This document shows positions 61,950 through 64,000 of a stretch of DNA of 64,000 nucleotides, one piece after another. A program made the position numbers and the translations under genes. The stretch comes from Halomonas lysinitropha. Lineage in GTDB: Bacteria > Pseudomonadota > Gammaproteobacteria > Pseudomonadales > Halomonadaceae. Location: positions 186,001 to 250,000 of the forward strand of contig NZ_CABVOU010000039.1 of the NCBI RefSeq assembly GCF_902500215.1, read 5' to 3'. The notes beneath the pieces are model-generated. The model saw only the letters and a list, made by a program, of their open reading frames with translations, did not search any database and was not told where the DNA came from. Position 1 is the first letter of the stretch; each line of letters begins with the position of its first letter.

Positions 61950-62246
61950 TCAGTAGCCGAGCGCGCGGCTGGCATCCACCTGTTCGCGCAGCTCCTTGCC
62001 GGGCTTGAAGTGTGGCACGAACTTGCCGTCGAGTGCGACTGGTTCCCCTGTCTTGGGGTTGCGGCCCACCCGAGGTTCCCGGTAGTGCAGCGAAAAGCTG
62101 CCAAAGCCGCGGATCTCCACGCGTCCTCCCTCGGACAGAGTATCGGTAATGTCATCGAGGATCAGGCGTACCGCCGCCTCGACTTCCTTGACCGACAGCT
62201 CCGGCTGTCGCATGGCGATCTGTTCGATCAGTTCGGACTTGGTCAT
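61950..62246 (-). CDS. ihfB: Integration host factor subunit beta
   Basis: A 98-residue DNA-bending protein that pairs with IhfA. It begins [20 protein letters not shown], contains [20 protein letters not shown] and the DNA-contacting beta-arm [20 protein letters not shown], and ends in [22 protein letters not shown] 62246 gives the usual length. Downstream are lapA and lapB. In many relatives rpsA stands upstream of ihfB, but here the upstream neighbour is the divergent sdhE-ygfX pair. Confidence 0.96.
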   Translation of the reverse strand: MTKSELIEQIAMRQPELSVKEVEAAVRLILDDITDTLSEGGRVEIRGFGSFSLHYREPRVGRNPKTGEPVALDGKFVPHFKPGKELREQVDASRALGY

Positions 62247-62469
62247 CGGCTCTACTCCGTGCGGTCCTGCCTGGGTCGACGCGATCCCGGCGTTGTTGTT
62301 TTTCCAAAGCATACTGTGCAAGTGTCGAGAAAACAACGCACTACGACCTTTTCTCGAATCCGAGGGCTGAGCGTGGGCCGAGTAAGGACAGCGAGGGTCC
62401 GACAGGCTGCCGGCAGGGCAGGGCTCGGGTATACTGGAGCCACACTCATTCGACACAACGAGGCCGACC

Positions 62470-62763
62470 TTGAGCGACGATTCGTCTCCGGAAGCCATCC
62501 TCCGCAAGCGTCTCTACTGGCACTCGCGTCGTGGCATGTGGGAGCTTGACCTGCTGTTGATCCCTTTCCTCGAGCAGTGCTATGGCGAGCTGGACGAGGC
62601 CGACCGGGCGGCCTTCCGATCATTGATCGAGGAGGAGGATCAGGACCTGTTCGCCTGGTTGATGCGCCGCGAGTGGCCCGAGGATTCGGCCCGGCGGCGC
62701 ATCGTCAAGATGATCGTCGAGCATGCCGAGACCACCGACAACGATCGCTATCGCAACCTCTAG
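62470..62763 (+). CDS. sdhE: FAD assembly factor SdhE
   Basis: A 97-residue helical protein needed to attach FAD to succinate dehydrogenase SdhA. The family's RGxxE motif is present as R21-G-M-W-E25 in [13 protein letters not shown], followed by [17 protein letters not shown] and [14 protein letters not shown]. The start is a TTG at 62470; no ATG in frame gives the complete N-terminus, so TTG use is likely genuine. It overlaps ygfX by 41 bp. Confidence 0.93.
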   Translation: MSDDSSPEAILRKRLYWHSRRGMWELDLLLIPFLEQCYGELDEADRAAFRSLIEEEDQDLFAWLMRREWPEDSARRRIVKMIVEHAETTDNDRYRNL

Positions 62764-63121
62764 GCTGTCGCTGGCTGCCCACGGCCTGGTGGCCGTGTCC
62801 ATTGTCGGTCTCTTGGCGGCAATGGCACCCCCCTGGACCGCCGTGCTGGCGGTCTTGGTGCTGGGTGGGGTATGGCTGACCCTGGCGAGGCGCCGTTCGT
62901 CTGGGGAGTTGCGTGCCACGCCGAAGGCGGCCGGTGGTGTGGTCTGGTCATGGCGAGACAGCGCCGGCCAGGCCTGGCGGCCGGTGAGTCTGCGCTGCGA
63001 CTATCTCGGCCCCTGGCTGATCGGCTTGAGGGTCGAGGGACGGCGGTTGTGGCTGTGGCCCGACAGCAGCGATGCCGAATCGCTTCGCCGCCTTCGTCGG
63101 GAACTGTCTCCGCTTCCTTGA
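62723..63121 (+). CDS. YgfX/CptA-like membrane protein
   Basis: A 132-residue protein with two closely spaced hydrophobic segments (LSLAAHGLVAVSIVGLLAAM and WTAVLAVLVLGGVWLTLARR) and a soluble C-terminal part with DSAGQAWRPVSLRC and YLGPWLIGLRV, the usual YgfX pattern. The gene overlaps sdhE by 41 bp, the standard sdhE-ygfX arrangement. In E. coli the protein was proposed as a toxin (CptA) with SdhE as antitoxin; that role is disputed. It is convergent with nadB. Confidence 0.85.
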   Translation: MPRPPTTIAIATSRLSLAAHGLVAVSIVGLLAAMAPPWTAVLAVLVLGGVWLTLARRRSSGELRATPKAAGGVVWSWRDSAGQAWRPVSLRCDYLGPWLIGLRVEGRRLWLWPDSSDAESLRRLRRELSPLP

Positions 63122-63169
63122 AGACCTCTCGTGAAAACTCGGGGTTGCCGCCCGGAGGGGAGCAGCGGA

Positions 63170-64000
63170 TCACATCTCCTCAAGCTGGATTCGCGAAGGG
63201 TGCGGGGTCTCATCACCATGTATCGGGCAGTCCGGATTGAAGTGAAGTCCCCGTGACTCGCGTCGTGCGCGGGCGCAGTCCACGCTCAGGCGCGCCAGGC
63301 GAAGAGCATGCCAGAGGTTCGTCAGGGGGACCGAGGGCGCGGCACTCCTTACCTGGGGGGCGAGGCGGTCATGCAGCTGTGCCAGACCCCGGGCAGCCTC
63401 GTTCAGCCCCTGATCGGTGCGCACGATGGCCATGCGGGCACTCATCAGTTGACGCATTGCCTCGCGGATCTCCTCGATGCTTTCCAGGGAGACCTTCTGA
63501 CTGCCCCACAGCGCCGGGGCCAGTTTGGCAATCGGCAGGGTGTCGGCAGTCTGGAGTCGTCGTGCACAGCTGCGGGCATAGACAAGGCACTCCAGCAGGG
63601 AGTTGCTGGCCATGCGGTTGGCCCCGTGCAGGCCGGTGCAGGCCACCTCGCCGATGGCGTGCAGCCGCGGGACCGTGGTGGCGCCATCCAGGTAGGTGGT
63701 GACTCCACCACAGCTGTAGTGGGCTGCGGGCACGACCGGGATCGGCTGATGCACGATGTCGAGCCCGCGACTGGTGCAGTGGGCGTGGATGGTCGGGAAG
63801 TGGTGACGGATGGCAGTTTCGCCGAGATGACGGATGTCCAGAAAGACATGATCGCTGCCGGTGCGCTGCTTCTCGGCATCAATGGCCCGGGCAACGATAT
63901 CACGAGGTGCCAGCTCGGCTCGGGGGTCCAGCGCTGGCATGAAGCGCTCACCCAAGGCGTTGATCAACAGCCCGCCCTCGCCGCGTACCGCCTCACTGAT
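63170..64000 (-). CDS. nadB: L-aspartate oxidase, C-terminal part (runs off the window)
   Basis: The frame is open to the right edge, so the N-terminal FAD-binding part is outside the window. The visible about 276 residues include SEAVRGEGGLLINALGERFM, the substrate-binding DIRHLGETAIRHHFPTIHAH, HYSCGGVTTYLDGATTVPRL, EVACTGLHGANRMASNSLLE and the C-terminal helical domain. NadB oxidises aspartate to iminoaspartate, the first step of NAD synthesis. The order sdhE-ygfX followed by convergent nadB is common in gammaproteobacteria. Confidence 0.94.
   Translation of the reverse strand: MSEAVRGEGGLLINALGERFMPALDPRAELAPRDIVARAIDAEKQRTGSDHVFLDIRHLGETAIRHHFPTIHAHCTSRGLDIVHQPIPVVPAAHYSCGGVTTYLDGATTVPRLHAIGEVACTGLHGANRMASNSLLECLVYARSCARRLQTADTLPIAKLAPALWGSQKVSLESIEEIREAMRQLMSARMAIVRTDQGLNEAARGLAQLHDRLAPQVRSAAPSVPLTNLWHALRLARLSVDCARARRESRGLHFNPDCPIHGDETPHPSRIQLEEM

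Overview
The window comes from a GC-rich gammaproteobacterium that I infer to be Halomonas-like (Halomonadaceae). The inference rests on gene content and order: ihfB-lapA-lapB-pyrF, sdhE-ygfX next to nadB, fxsA-groES-groEL, a complete Mrp-type Na+/H+ antiporter with fused A/B subunits, a second Na+/H+-antiporter-family carrier, and TRAP and tungstate transporters. No rRNA, tRNA or CRISPR array was seen.

Layout. 1-2858: tail of an enoyl-CoA hydratase, an acyl-CoA ligase and a GcvA-type LysR regulator. 3050-8319: a small integron that is much more AT-rich than its surroundings. It has a truncated, frame-shifted integron integrase on the minus strand, an attI-like core, and three plus-strand gene cassettes, each closed by a recognisable attC site. 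The cassettes encode an endonuclease/exonuclease/phosphatase protein, an unrecognised 413-residue protein with PIN-like features, and a SIR2-P-loop NTPase of antiphage type whose third codon is a stop. 8341-15734: the leucine/isovalerate (liu) genes liuA, liuB-liuC-liuD and mvaB on the minus strand, interrupted by REP-like repeats and preceded by a LiuR-type operator. 15847-21209: an SbtA-like bicarbonate transporter divergent from a CbbR-like LysR gene, then tungstate transporter tupB-tupC-tupA divergent from a helix-turn-helix/binding-protein-like regulator. 21205-22560: a stand-alone IS605-type TnpB element. 23606-31664: a thiol/redox cluster (methyltransferase, flavin monooxygenase, OsmC, tandem DUF4242, BTAD regulator, CysK-glutaredoxin fusion, AhpD-like protein). 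31745-32694: two decayed genes. 32860-34826: methyltransferase and divergent TetR.

34868-40631: mrpAB-C-D-E-F-G on the minus strand. 40852-44161: MFS carrier and HisC-like aminotransferase, divergent from an AraC regulator. 44257-51710: a plus-strand run with a TRAP transporter, two histone-deacetylase-family amidohydrolases, RidA, an ornithine-cyclodeaminase-family enzyme and a branched-chain-type aminotransferase, which looks like a complete uptake and catabolic route for an acylated amine or amino compound. 51784-64000: DUF4105 membrane protein, NhaC-like antiporter, trmJ, groEL-groES with a clear sigma-32-type promoter, fxsA, a fabG-like reductase, a ComEA-like protein, pyrF, lapB, lapA, ihfB, sdhE, ygfX and the 3' part of nadB.

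The most unusual part is the integron: a chromosomal cassette array next to an inactivated integrase, carrying a defence-type gene with an apparent early nonsense codon. All functional names come from motif and family recognition by eye; no database search was run.
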